The notes under the pieces were generated by a model, which saw nothing but the letters and a program-made list of their open reading frames with translations, had not been told where the DNA came from and did not search any database. DNA of 52,623 nt. It comes from Clostridiales bacterium. GTDB taxonomy: Bacteria > Bacillota > Peptococcia > DRI-13 > UBA5745. The first letter of the stretch is position 1. The number at the start of each line of letters is the position of its first letter. The stretch spans positions 1 through 52,623 of the forward strand of contig WRIW01000012.1 in the NCBI GenBank assembly GCA_009782505.1, in the 5' to 3' direction. Shown in pieces: positions 41,783 to 50,237 of the stretch. A program made the position numbers and the translations under genes.

Positions 41783-42664
41783 ATGACGAAGGAATACTGG
41801 AGATGGCCCGGATCCGCCTGGGCCTCGCAGGACGCCGACTGGCGGAGGGCCGATAGGATCACCGCGGGCGTAGACGTGGGTACCACAAGCTCCCAGGCCG
41901 TAGTATTGTGCGACGGCGAGGTATACGCATATGCCAGCATCCATACGGGGGCGGATTTCCGTAAGGCGGCCGGGGCCGTCGTCGAGAAAGCCATCGACGA
42001 TACGGGTATGAGGATGGCGGATATAGGCGCTGTAGCCGGTACCGGCTGGGGAAGCGACCACATCACATTTGCCGGGCAGATACTGGACGAAGTACTCTGC
42101 CATGCCAAAGGCGCCAGGCATATATATGGGCGGGAGGTGCGTACGGTGGTGGATCTGGGCGGGCAGACGACCAAAGCCATACTGCTCTACGACTGGGATC
42201 GGGTGCGGGACTTCATGATGAACGATAAATGCGCCACGGGCATGGGCAGGAATGTGGAATACCTCTGCGGGCTGCTTCAGGTACCCATCGAAGAGATAGG
42301 CGAGCTGTCCCTTAGCGTGAGCGAAGACCCCGAGCCGGTGAGCACCACCTGCTACGCCTTCGCCGATACGGAGACCATGGGGCTTTTCGGGCGCCCGGAG
42401 TACAGGTCCGACAAGATGACGGACAATGAAGTCTACGCTTCTCATATGTTTAGCATCGCCTGGCGCGTGCTGGGCGTGATCGGCAGGCTGCAACCGCCGG
42501 ATGTGGGCGACGTCAAGGTGTGTAAAGAGCTTGGCTTCACCGGCGGCTTGGCGAAAAATCCGGGAGTGACCAAAAGGATCGAACGCGAGCTGGGCGTGAC
42601 AGCGCTGGCCGGCAGGTACGACCCGCAGCTTGCGGGCGCCCTGGGCGCGGCTCTGCTGATATAG
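41783..42664 (+). CDS. Benzoyl-CoA reductase-type ATPase subunit (BcrD/BzdQ-like)
   Basis: 293 residues of the BadF/BadG/BcrA/BcrD ASKHA ATPase family. These subunits hydrolyse ATP to push low-potential electrons from a shared [4Fe-4S] cluster into the dehydratase or reductase subunits. The phosphate motif AGVDVGTTSSQ (28-38), DLGGQTTKA (124-132) and TGGLAKNPG (253-261) are visible. The two cluster cysteines are C150 (NDKCATGMG) and C190 (TTCYAFAD). An N-terminal extension with EYWRWPG precedes the domain. The ATG at 41783 follows AGGTAAAGGG. It is the first gene of four, and a second ATPase subunit ends the operon, which argues for a reductase rather than a simple activase. Confidence 0.85.
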   Translation: MTKEYWRWPGSAWASQDADWRRADRITAGVDVGTTSSQAVVLCDGEVYAYASIHTGADFRKAAGAVVEKAIDDTGMRMADIGAVAGTGWGSDHITFAGQILDEVLCHAKGARHIYGREVRTVVDLGGQTTKAILLYDWDRVRDFMMNDKCATGMGRNVEYLCGLLQVPIEEIGELSLSVSEDPEPVSTTCYAFADTETMGLFGRPEYRSDKMTDNEVYASHMFSIAWRVLGVIGRLQPPDVGDVKVCKELGFTGGLAKNPGVTKRIERELGVTALAGRYDPQLAGALGAALLI

Positions 42665-42741
42665 GCTGAGGGGAGTCGAACCCCTCAGCCTAGGCTGAGG
42701 AATCAGGCCCGCCTGGGCGCGGCTTTTGGAGGATAGGAAGG

Positions 42742-43887
42742 ATGAATCGATTCAAGCAGATACTGGACAATCATCAGGAGTACGCCCGGGAATGGAAGAA
42801 GCGCGTCGGAGGCCGGATCCTGGGGTATTTCGATACCTATCTCCCCGAAGAGCTGGCTTACGCCGCGGGTATGCTGCCGGTGAGGATGATGGCGGAGCGG
42901 GAGCCGGACATGATATCGGCTAAGTGGATATATTCTTCCTGTTATCCCGTAAAGTCCCTGACCAACCAGCTTCTCCTGGGACGCTATGACTATCTGGACG
43001 CCCTGGTGATCACCGAAGGCTGCCAATGGATGTATAACGCCTTCGAGGTAGCGATGAACAATAAACCGGATCTGCTCACCCACTATTTGTTTTTCCCCGA
43101 CCACACGGACGCGCCCACATCAAAGGATCTGCTCGTATCGGAGCTGAAGGTCTTCCGGGCGAAGCTTGAGGAATGGAGCGGCCGGGCCATCGCCGACGAC
43201 GCGTTGGACAACGCCATCGATGTATACAATACAAACCGCCGCCTTCTCAGGAAGATGTACGAGCTGAGGCGTATGTACCGCTCCGTGATCCTGGGCTCCG
43301 AAGCCATGACTGTGATGCTGGCGAGCCAGCTCATGGATAAGGCGGAGATGAATGTATGGCTGGAGGAATACCTCCGGGAGCTGGAGGAACGCGAGCCTTA
43401 CGACGACCGGATACGGCTCATGCTCCTCGGGAGCGAGACCTGGAGCGTCGACCTGGAAGAGCTGGTAGAGTCCCTGGGGGCAAATATCGTCGTGGACGAT
43501 TTGGACAACGGCGCGTCTTACTGCTGGAATGAAACCGTCGCGCTTAAAGACAAGGATATGGCCCTGGCGCTGCGCTATCTGGGCCGGCCCCACAGCGCGC
43601 TGAAGGACAATAACTGGCGCCGGCGGCCTCAGCGTATATTTGAGCTGGCTGAGGATTTCGCCGTAGACGGGGCCCTTATCGCCAAGCAGATATATTGCCA
43701 TCCCCACGGCTTGGACAACTATGCGATATGGAAGCTGCTGCGGGAGCGGGGTATACCCTTCCATTACTTTGAACGGGATCTGACGCTGCCCCGTGAAGAA
43801 ACGCGGCTGCGGCTGAACTCGTTTTTCAGTATGATCCGGCCGGGGCTGACCCGGCTGGCGGGCTGGCATACGCCCATGACGATATAA
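42742..43887 (+). CDS. Benzoyl-CoA reductase/2-hydroxyacyl-CoA dehydratase subunit (BcrC/BzdN-like)
   Basis: 381 residues, HgdB/BcrB/BcrC family. The stretches ILGYFDTYLPEELAYAAGML (27-45), RYDYLDALVITEGCQW (81-96), IDVYNTNRRLLRKMYELR (about 159-176) and KQIYCHPHGLD (315-325) resemble the BzdN branch. Likely [4Fe-4S] ligands are C67, C94 and C319. Length fits BzdN/BcrC (about 380). It starts 77 bases after the ATPase gene with an AGGAAGG site, and it should pair with the larger subunit that follows. Confidence 0.85.
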   Translation: MNRFKQILDNHQEYAREWKKRVGGRILGYFDTYLPEELAYAAGMLPVRMMAEREPDMISAKWIYSSCYPVKSLTNQLLLGRYDYLDALVITEGCQWMYNAFEVAMNNKPDLLTHYLFFPDHTDAPTSKDLLVSELKVFRAKLEEWSGRAIADDALDNAIDVYNTNRRLLRKMYELRRMYRSVILGSEAMTVMLASQLMDKAEMNVWLEEYLRELEEREPYDDRIRLMLLGSETWSVDLEELVESLGANIVVDDLDNGASYCWNETVALKDKDMALALRYLGRPHSALKDNNWRRRPQRIFELAEDFAVDGALIAKQIYCHPHGLDNYAIWKLLRERGIPFHYFERDLTLPREETRLRLNSFFSMIRPGLTRLAGWHTPMTI

Positions 43888-43908
43888 GGGACGCGGGAGG
43901 AGCATCGT

Positions 43909-45237
43909 ATGGCGGAAAAAGGGCAAATCTATGAGACCAGGCCCCTGGAGTTCTGGGCGAAAGCCAAGGAGCTGCGGGCAGGCTGGCAGCAATCCATAGA
44001 AAGCACAGAGACGGTAGTAGGGCAAGGCAATATATTAGCCATCGCCGACTGGTCAAGGGCGTTTCCCGCCATCGGCCTGGTGGAGGACAACCCCGCCGGC
44101 TCGATGATCGCCAGCCAGAGTTCGCCTTTCGCGAGGAAGTGCCGCCTGGCCAGCGAGATACGCGGCTGGGGCCGGGAGATATGCGGATATCAGAATACCT
44201 GCTGGGGTTCGCAGTTCCTGGGGTACCAGGCGGACGGCAGCCCGTTTCCCTATCGGAAATTCGTCGTGCCCATCCCCTGCCTGTGCGACCAGCATAATAA
44301 GCGTGGCCAGCAAGTCAGAGACTTTGAGCCTGTCCCCCAGTGGATGATGGATCAGTGCGTATACCTGGGGCCCAGGGACGCCGGCAGGGAAGAGGCTATG
44401 ATCGAGCACCGGGCGTATAGCATGCTCAGGCAGATCAACGATATCGAGCGGCTCTTCGGGCAGAAGTTTGACGACGAGAAATTCCAGGAGCTGCTCACCG
44501 CCTACTCCCTGGTGGATTTGTACTCCAGGGATATCTCCACGCTCATGGCGCAGACAAAGCCGACGCCCTTGTCGATCAAAGATTACTACTCGGTGTATAC
44601 GCTGGGCAGCCTGACCAAAATCGATCCCCAGGAGACCGTTGATTTCTGGAAGCTTGTGCGGGATGAAGTGGAGTGGCGGGCGCAAAACCAGATCGCCGCC
44701 GTAGGCAACGAGCGCTTCCGGTGGATCGAGGCCCATCCGCCGTCCTGGCATTTCCTGAAATACTACCGATATATGGAGAGCTACGGGGCCGTGTGCCTGG
44801 GTTCGCAGTACGCCCACCGGGTGACCGCCGGCTGCCTCGAACGCAGGCCCGACGGGAGCATAGACCGCAGGGAGATGTTATACTACCCGAAAGATACGCC
44901 TCTAGAGACAAGGGAAGACGGCGTCAGGGTCTGCCTGACCCCGGATGTGCGCTACCCTCATCACCATAAGATGGACGAATACATCCGCCACAATGCCATC
45001 GTGGAGTTTGCCGATATCTTCCAGGCGGATGGGGCGCTGCTGGCGGGTTGGCGCTGCGGCGTCGGCTGCACCCTGACCCGGAAGGAGCAGGCCATGCGTC
45101 TGAGGCGGGCGGGATACAACGTGATGTTCTACGAAGGCAGTCAGCCGGGAGACCGGACGGATCTGGACGAGAAACGCTTCCTGGAGCAATTGGACACATG
45201 GATGGAGACCCAGGGGCTGGAGAAGCAGGGGGATTAA
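43909..45237 (+). CDS. Benzoyl-CoA reductase/2-hydroxyacyl-CoA dehydratase subunit (BcrB/BzdO-like)
   Basis: 442 residues, the large FeS subunit type; BcrB and BzdO are about 440-450. Family stretches are PLEFWAKAKELR (12-23), IAAVGNERFRW (262-272), PPSWHFLKYYRYMESYGAV (277-295) and PLETREDGVR (331-340). Candidate cluster ligands are C92, C124 or C126, and C383. The active site in this family binds a CoA thioester next to a [4Fe-4S] cluster. The gene is 21 bases after its partner with a GGGAGGAGC site, so the two are made together. Confidence 0.85.
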   Translation: MAEKGQIYETRPLEFWAKAKELRAGWQQSIESTETVVGQGNILAIADWSRAFPAIGLVEDNPAGSMIASQSSPFARKCRLASEIRGWGREICGYQNTCWGSQFLGYQADGSPFPYRKFVVPIPCLCDQHNKRGQQVRDFEPVPQWMMDQCVYLGPRDAGREEAMIEHRAYSMLRQINDIERLFGQKFDDEKFQELLTAYSLVDLYSRDISTLMAQTKPTPLSIKDYYSVYTLGSLTKIDPQETVDFWKLVRDEVEWRAQNQIAAVGNERFRWIEAHPPSWHFLKYYRYMESYGAVCLGSQYAHRVTAGCLERRPDGSIDRREMLYYPKDTPLETREDGVRVCLTPDVRYPHHHKMDEYIRHNAIVEFADIFQADGALLAGWRCGVGCTLTRKEQAMRLRRAGYNVMFYEGSQPGDRTDLDEKRFLEQLDTWMETQGLEKQGD

Positions 45238-45239
45238 CA

Positions 45240-46016
45240 ATGATTACAGCCGGTATCGACATGGGTATGGAGTACGTGAAGGCGGTTTTACTGCGGGACG
45301 GCGAAGCCGCCGGGCGGGGGATAGGCTTATCCGGCGGCGCCAGGCGGGAGTCCGCGGCGAGAGCCGCCCTTGAAGGCGCCCTCAAGGAAGCCGGCCTGAG
45401 CGCCGGGGATATCGGCAAGACCGTCGCCACCGGCAAGGGCAAGTTTGACCTGAGCTTCGCGGATAAGCAGGTGACGGAAGCCGTAGCCGCGGCGAAAGCG
45501 GCGAAGCGCCTGTGCCCGGCTGCGACCTGCGTCATGGACGCCGGCTGCGACGAGACCCTTGTATTGACTTTAGATGGCGGGGGCAAAATCAATGAGGCTG
45601 TCTTAAATGAGAAATGCGCCGCCGGCGTCGGCGGCTTCCTGCAGAACATGGCCCGCCGCCTGGAGCTGAGCCTGGAGGAGATGAGTGCCCTTCCCCCGGT
45701 AGCGGCGGGAGGCGCCACAGTGAACGACGGCTGCATCGTCTTCGCGGAGCTGGATATGCTGAGCCTGCTGAACCGAAACGTGCCCGTCAGGGAGATCGCC
45801 GCCGCCCTTACCGACGCGGCGGCCGTACGGGTCTGCACCGTCCTGAACGACGTCACCGTACCGGCTACGGATAAAGTCGTGTTGCTCGGGGGGTTGGCGA
45901 AAAATAAAGCCTTCGTAAGGGCGCTGGAAGCCCGCTCCGGGATAAGCTTCGTGATACCCGACCACGGGGAGTATGGCGGCGCCCTGGGCGCGGCGCAAAT
46001 CGCCTTGGATACATAA
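45240..46016 (+). CDS. Benzoyl-CoA reductase-type ATPase subunit (BcrA/BzdP-like)
   Basis: 258 residues, second ASKHA ATPase of the operon. It has MITAGIDMGMEYVKAV (1-16), C126 in NEKCAAGVGGF, C165 in NDGCIVFAE, and LLGGLAKNKAFVRALE (215-230). The two cysteines would share one [4Fe-4S] cluster with those of the other ATPase subunit. The ATG at 45240 is 3 bases after the stop of the previous gene and follows GGGGG. Benzoyl-CoA reductases use two different ATPase subunits, whereas 2-hydroxyacyl-CoA dehydratases use a homodimeric activase. The pair here therefore favours a reductase-type complex. Confidence 0.85.
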   Translation: MITAGIDMGMEYVKAVLLRDGEAAGRGIGLSGGARRESAARAALEGALKEAGLSAGDIGKTVATGKGKFDLSFADKQVTEAVAAAKAAKRLCPAATCVMDAGCDETLVLTLDGGGKINEAVLNEKCAAGVGGFLQNMARRLELSLEEMSALPPVAAGGATVNDGCIVFAELDMLSLLNRNVPVREIAAALTDAAAVRVCTVLNDVTVPATDKVVLLGGLAKNKAFVRALEARSGISFVIPDHGEYGGALGAAQIALDT

Positions 46017-46077
46017 TGGATACATTTATATCGTAGCATAAACCCGTTATTGATTTCATTTCAACCGGAGGACGCCG

Positions 46078-47190
46078 TTGACGATGAGGGAAAAGAAAGC
46101 AGTACTTTCGACGGGACAAGGGAAAAAGCTTGGACTTCTGACGCTGGTTTGCGTATTGCTTCTCACGGCACATACCCCGGCCGCCCTTGCGGCGGAGGCG
46201 CCCTCGCCCTGGGCGGAGGAACAGGTGTACGCGGCGATAGAAGCCAAGCTTGTGCCGGTACGGCTCCAGGAGGATTTCACAAGGGCCGTGACCCGCGCCG
46301 AGTTCTGCGCCCTCATCGTGAGGATGTATGAAAGCGCCACGGGAGCGCCGGTGAGCGGACGGACGGGTTTTGCCGACACTTCGGACGTCAATGTAGAAAA
46401 GGCGGCGGCGCTGGGCATCGTAGCCGGTACGGGGGGCGGATTATTTTCCCCGGACGCGACCATGACGCGGGAGCAGGCGGCGGTCATGCTTGTCCGCCTG
46501 GCGGACGTCGTAGGGCTGCCTTTCCCTTACAAACCGGCGGATTACGCCGACATAGACGAGATATCCCCCTGGGCGCTGGAAAGCGTGGGGCGGGCGAAAG
46601 CCGCGGGCGTGATGAGCGGGACGGGAAGCTTTTTATTTTCCCCCAAGACGGAGTATTCTGTGGAGCAGGGAATCGTCACCTTATATAAACTGCACAATTT
46701 CCTCATCGCCTACAACGATGAGAAAGAGCGGGGATATGACGGGGCAACGACGGAGATCGCCGATCAGAGCACGCCTCTGGGCGCGTTCCCTGCCGACGAA
46801 AAGTCCGGTGTCATGCGGCAGTACGCGGAGAAGGTCATGGAGCTGGTCAACCGCGAGCGGGCCAGGGAAGACCTGGCGCCCCTTGTAGAAGTCAAGGCGC
46901 TGAACCAGGCTGCGGCTATACGCGCGGTGGAACTGGAAAAAGGAATATCTCACCAGCGCCCCGACGGCAGGCTGGGGCCGACGGTATTTAAAGACCTGGA
47001 TATCGCCAATAAGATCAGGGCGGAAAACATCGCGGGGAACTACAGGACGCCGGAAAGCGTGGTAGAAGCCTGGATGAACTCCCCGAGCCACCGGGCGATC
47101 ATCATGGATCCGCGCTATACGGGCCAGGGCGTAGTCGTCCGGCTGAATTCGTCAGGGGAGATGAACTGGGCCCATCTTTTCATGGGTTAG
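46078..47190 (+). CDS. Secreted SLH- and CAP-domain protein
   Basis: 370 residues. A signal peptide (about 1-39, ending in AALAAE) precedes three SLH-like segments (about 45-205; FADTSDVNVEKAAALG, then LFSPDATMTREQAAVML) that would anchor it to the cell wall. A CAP/SCP domain follows (about 240-370) with HQRPDGR and SPSHRAIIM. CAP proteins are secreted, and their role in bacteria is mostly unknown. The TTG at 46078 is 6 bases after CGGAGG; an ATG two codons later is an alternative. It follows the reductase-like operon with only 61 bases between and no evident terminator. Confidence 0.85.
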   Translation: MTMREKKAVLSTGQGKKLGLLTLVCVLLLTAHTPAALAAEAPSPWAEEQVYAAIEAKLVPVRLQEDFTRAVTRAEFCALIVRMYESATGAPVSGRTGFADTSDVNVEKAAALGIVAGTGGGLFSPDATMTREQAAVMLVRLADVVGLPFPYKPADYADIDEISPWALESVGRAKAAGVMSGTGSFLFSPKTEYSVEQGIVTLYKLHNFLIAYNDEKERGYDGATTEIADQSTPLGAFPADEKSGVMRQYAEKVMELVNRERAREDLAPLVEVKALNQAAAIRAVELEKGISHQRPDGRLGPTVFKDLDIANKIRAENIAGNYRTPESVVEAWMNSPSHRAIIMDPRYTGQGVVVRLNSSGEMNWAHLFMG

Positions 47191-47208
47191 TCGCTTACGG
47201 AGAACTCT

Positions 47209-48276
47209 ATGTGGATAAAATCGACAACCTTTACGAACACTGCCCGGAAAGCTTATGTCCGGGTTTTTGTCGTTTCCGCCCTCCTGTGCATATACGCGGC
47301 CGCCCGCGCCCTTCCAGGCGGCGGACTACTGGCGGCTGATGTTGCCCCTGCCGGAGACGGCGTCTACATACAGGTGGACGGCGTACTCATGGAGGGCGCC
47401 GATAAGCCCCTCATCGAAAACGGAAGGGTAATGATCCCCCTTCGCGCCGTGGTCGAGTACCTGGACGGTACGATCCACTGGTATCCGGATGACAATCAGA
47501 TCATCGGCTTCCGGGGCGCCAGGGGCTTTGACCTGGTCATCGGCTCATCCAGGGCGAACCTTATCGACGGCACGGTATATCAGCTGGATGTGCCCGCCAT
47601 GATCATCGCCGGCAGGACTTATGTGCCCCTGCGGTTCGTGTCTGAAGCCATGGGCTGCCTGGTCGCCTGGGACGACGCCGCCAGGACGGCGAGGATAACC
47701 ACGGTCCGGACGGAGGCGAAGAGGGAGGTCGAGGCGCTGACTTTGCCGCTGCTCCTGGAAGTAACCACGGATAAGGGCGGCGGCAGCGGTTTTTTCTACA
47801 GCAGGGACGGCCAAATGATCACCACCGCCGACCTTGTCCGGGATGCGGCGTGGATCACCGTCAAGACCGGCGGCGGGGCCGAGTACCATGCCGAGCCGAT
47901 CTTGATCGACAACGTATACAATCTGGCAAAGCTCCGGGTAAGGAGGGCGCCCGGCGAGGTATTCCCCGTATTTCGCTACTTCGATGACTTCTCAGGCCTT
48001 GCCGAAGGCGACAAAGTTTACGCGGCGGGCAGCCCGCTGCTGTCAGACCTGCCCCTTACCGAAGGGAGCATAGCCGCCAAGGCGCCGGGGGACGGCTCGC
48101 CGGGGGGGATAAACGTCTATAAGGTCACAGTCGCCATAACGCCGGAGAACAACGGCGGCCCCCTGGTGAAGGGGAACGGGGCGCTCATCGGGGTAAACTG
48201 CCTGACGGAGAAAGGCGGCGGCGGGGCGTCTTACTGCATACCCATCGAATATGTGTTTGAGATGAAGAACAGATAA
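47209..48276 (+). CDS. Secreted stalk-domain protein with a degenerate trypsin-like domain
   Basis: 355 residues. A hydrophobic N-terminal segment (about 17-33) is followed by a copper-amine-oxidase-type N-terminal (stalk) domain (about 52-163; IPLRAVVEYLDG and VPLRFVSEAMG). A chymotrypsin/HtrA-like fold then spans about 183-350. In alignment with HtrA, the catalytic His is replaced by D208 (ITTADLV), the Asp by N238 (YNLAKLRV) and the Ser by N315 (ENNGGPLV). All three replacements suggest no protease activity, perhaps a peptide-binding role. It is 18 bases after the SLH-CAP gene, so the two may act together at the surface. Confidence 0.75.
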   Translation: MWIKSTTFTNTARKAYVRVFVVSALLCIYAAARALPGGGLLAADVAPAGDGVYIQVDGVLMEGADKPLIENGRVMIPLRAVVEYLDGTIHWYPDDNQIIGFRGARGFDLVIGSSRANLIDGTVYQLDVPAMIIAGRTYVPLRFVSEAMGCLVAWDDAARTARITTVRTEAKREVEALTLPLLLEVTTDKGGGSGFFYSRDGQMITTADLVRDAAWITVKTGGGAEYHAEPILIDNVYNLAKLRVRRAPGEVFPVFRYFDDFSGLAEGDKVYAAGSPLLSDLPLTEGSIAAKAPGDGSPGGINVYKVTVAITPENNGGPLVKGNGALIGVNCLTEKGGGGASYCIPIEYVFEMKNR

Positions 48277-48291
48277 AAGGAGGCGCCTATC

Positions 48292-49464
48292 ATGAATGAG
48301 ATGGAACTGAAGTACGGCTGCAACCCACACCAGAAACCCGCGCGGATATACAGGGAGGCGGGGGCGCTGCCCATAAGCGTGCTCAACGGCAGGCCCGGAT
48401 ATATCAACTTGCTTGACGCCTTCAATGGCTGGCAACTGGTCACGGAGCTGAAAGAGGCTTCCGGCCTTCCCGCCGCCGCGTCCTTCAAGCATGTCAGCCC
48501 CGCCGGTGCATCCGTCGGATTGCCCCTGGACGATACCCTCCGCCGGATCTATCATGTGGAAGGCTATGTCCTTACGCCTCTTGCGAGCGCTTACGCCAGG
48601 GCCAGGGGGGCGGACAGGATGTCGTCTTTCGGCGACTTTATATCCTTGTCCGACGTTTGCGATAAAGAGACCGCGGCCCTCATCGCCCGGGAGGTGTCCG
48701 ACGGTATCATCGCCCCCGGATATGATGAAGAAGCCCTGACCATCCTCAAGGGGAAGCGCAAAGGCGGATATACGGTCATCGAAGTCGACCCGGCGTACAG
48801 GCCGCAGGATCTGGAGCGCAAGACGGTGTTTGGCGTGGAGTTTGAGCAGGGACGCAACGACGTCAAGCTGGATACGGGATTATTCGCCGATATCCCCACC
48901 GCAAACAAAACGATTCCCGAAAGCAGCCGGCGCGACCTGCTCATCGCCCTGATCACGCTGAAGTATACGCAGTCCAACTCCGTCTGCTATGTGAAGGACG
49001 GCCAGGCCATCGGCATCGGCGCCGGCCAACAGTCGAGGATCCACTGCACCCGGCTTGCGGGAGACAAGGCGGATCGCTGGTATCTGCGGCAGCATCCCCA
49101 GGTACTGGCGCTGCCCTTCAAGCCGGGGTTGGGGCGCCCGGACCGGGACAACGTCACCGACGTCTATGTCTCGGGGGATGTGAAGGAATTGTTTGCCGGA
49201 GACCGCTGGAAGCTGTACTTCACGGAGAGGCCGGTGGAGCTGGACGCGGACGCCCGGGAGGCTTGGCTGGCAGGGCTGAAAAATGTGGCTCTGGGCTCCG
49301 ACGCCTTCTTCCCCTTTGAGGATAATATCCGCCGGGCTTATGCAAGCGGCGTCCGATATATCGCCCAGCCGGGGGGCTCCATCCGGGACAAAGAGGTCAT
49401 CGAAGCCTGCGACAGCTGCGGGGTTGCGATGGTATTCACAAAAACCCGCCTATTCCACCACTGA
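48292..49464 (+). CDS. Stand-alone AICAR transformylase (formyltransferase domain only)
   Basis: 390 residues corresponding to the AICAR formyltransferase part of PurH, which transfers a formyl group from 10-formyl-THF to AICAR in purine synthesis. The catalytic SFKHVSPAGA (K66, H67 region) is present, together with KYTQSNSVCYVKDGQAIGIG and GSDAFFPFEDN. The N-terminal IMP cyclohydrolase domain of normal PurH (about 200 residues) is absent. A known clostridial subfamily has this form, and IMP cyclisation must then be done elsewhere. purE and purM lie 2 kb downstream. The ATG follows AAAGGAGG. Confidence 0.85.
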   Translation: MNEMELKYGCNPHQKPARIYREAGALPISVLNGRPGYINLLDAFNGWQLVTELKEASGLPAAASFKHVSPAGASVGLPLDDTLRRIYHVEGYVLTPLASAYARARGADRMSSFGDFISLSDVCDKETAALIAREVSDGIIAPGYDEEALTILKGKRKGGYTVIEVDPAYRPQDLERKTVFGVEFEQGRNDVKLDTGLFADIPTANKTIPESSRRDLLIALITLKYTQSNSVCYVKDGQAIGIGAGQQSRIHCTRLAGDKADRWYLRQHPQVLALPFKPGLGRPDRDNVTDVYVSGDVKELFAGDRWKLYFTERPVELDADAREAWLAGLKNVALGSDAFFPFEDNIRRAYASGVRYIAQPGGSIRDKEVIEACDSCGVAMVFTKTRLFHH

Positions 49465-49532
49465 CGCGTCTTTTTCGCTTTTGGCTTCGGCCGCTTCCTT
49501 AGTCAACTCGGGCATGCATCAACGGAGGTATT

Positions 49533-50165
49533 TTGATCATTTATATATGGAAGAAAGAGGAAGAAGGCGGGGGGGCTACTGTGCCGTCCCTCGCCCGGGA
49601 CTATGCCGCCGCCGCCGGGATGATATCCGCGCAAGGCCTGCTTCTCATGCCTGAGCCGGTCATCGTCCGGGACGAAAGGGGAAAGCCGCGCTTCGCCGCC
49701 GAGAGCGGCGGAGGCTATGGCGAAGCCCGGTTTCGATGGGCGGACGTCCATTTCTCCCTTTCCCATAGCGGCGTCTACTGCGCCTGCGCCTTCCATACGC
49801 GGCCCGTGGGGTTGGATCTGCAGATACACCGCGAGTGTCGGCGGGAAGCTGTCGCCCGACGGTTTTTTCATCCTGCGGAATATGCCTGGCTGGAAAAGGG
49901 CGGCTTCAAATCGTTTTTCCAAGTCTGGGCGGCAAAGGAAAGCTATGTCAAGTACACCGGCGCCGGCCTGGCTGGGGGGCTGGATAAATTCAGCGTCGTC
50001 GAAGGCGGCGGGCTGGCTTGCGAAATCACCCGGGGAGACAGCTCCCCTGTGGCGTTGATCTGGCCCCGGGAGAGCCATCCCCATTGTGTGCCGGACAACT
50101 ACAGCATATGCCTGTGCGCCGAACCGACGCCGGATTTGCCGATCGAAGTTTTTTGCGAAGAATGA
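49533..50165 (+). CDS. 4'-phosphopantetheinyl transferase (Sfp-like)
   Basis: 210 residues. It transfers 4'-phosphopantetheine from CoA to a serine of carrier proteins. Motifs are VHFSLSHSG (72-80), VGLDLQ with Mg-binding D95 (92-97), and FFQVWAAKESYVKYTGAGL (128-146) with W132, K135, E136 and K140. The length is close to Sfp. The start is TTG at 49533 after GGAGGT, with a short spacer. No carrier-protein gene is adjacent, so it may serve fatty acid synthase ACP or an NRPS elsewhere. Confidence 0.85.
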   Translation: MIIYIWKKEEEGGGATVPSLARDYAAAAGMISAQGLLLMPEPVIVRDERGKPRFAAESGGGYGEARFRWADVHFSLSHSGVYCACAFHTRPVGLDLQIHRECRREAVARRFFHPAEYAWLEKGGFKSFFQVWAAKESYVKYTGAGLAGGLDKFSVVEGGGLACEITRGDSSPVALIWPRESHPHCVPDNYSICLCAEPTPDLPIEVFCEE

Positions 50166-50176
50166 CGCCAAGGCTA

Positions 50177-50205
50177 TTTACCGATTGGTTATAGTCATAT
50201 ATAAT
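50177..50205 (+). promoter_or_regulatory. Promoter of the XRE coiled-coil gene
   Basis: TTTACC (50177-50182), 17 bases, then a perfect TATAAT (50200-50205). The expected transcript start near 50212 supports translation from the ATG at 50238. Confidence 0.7.
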
Positions 50206-50237
50206 TGAACATGACCAAACGAGGGGGGGATATCGTC

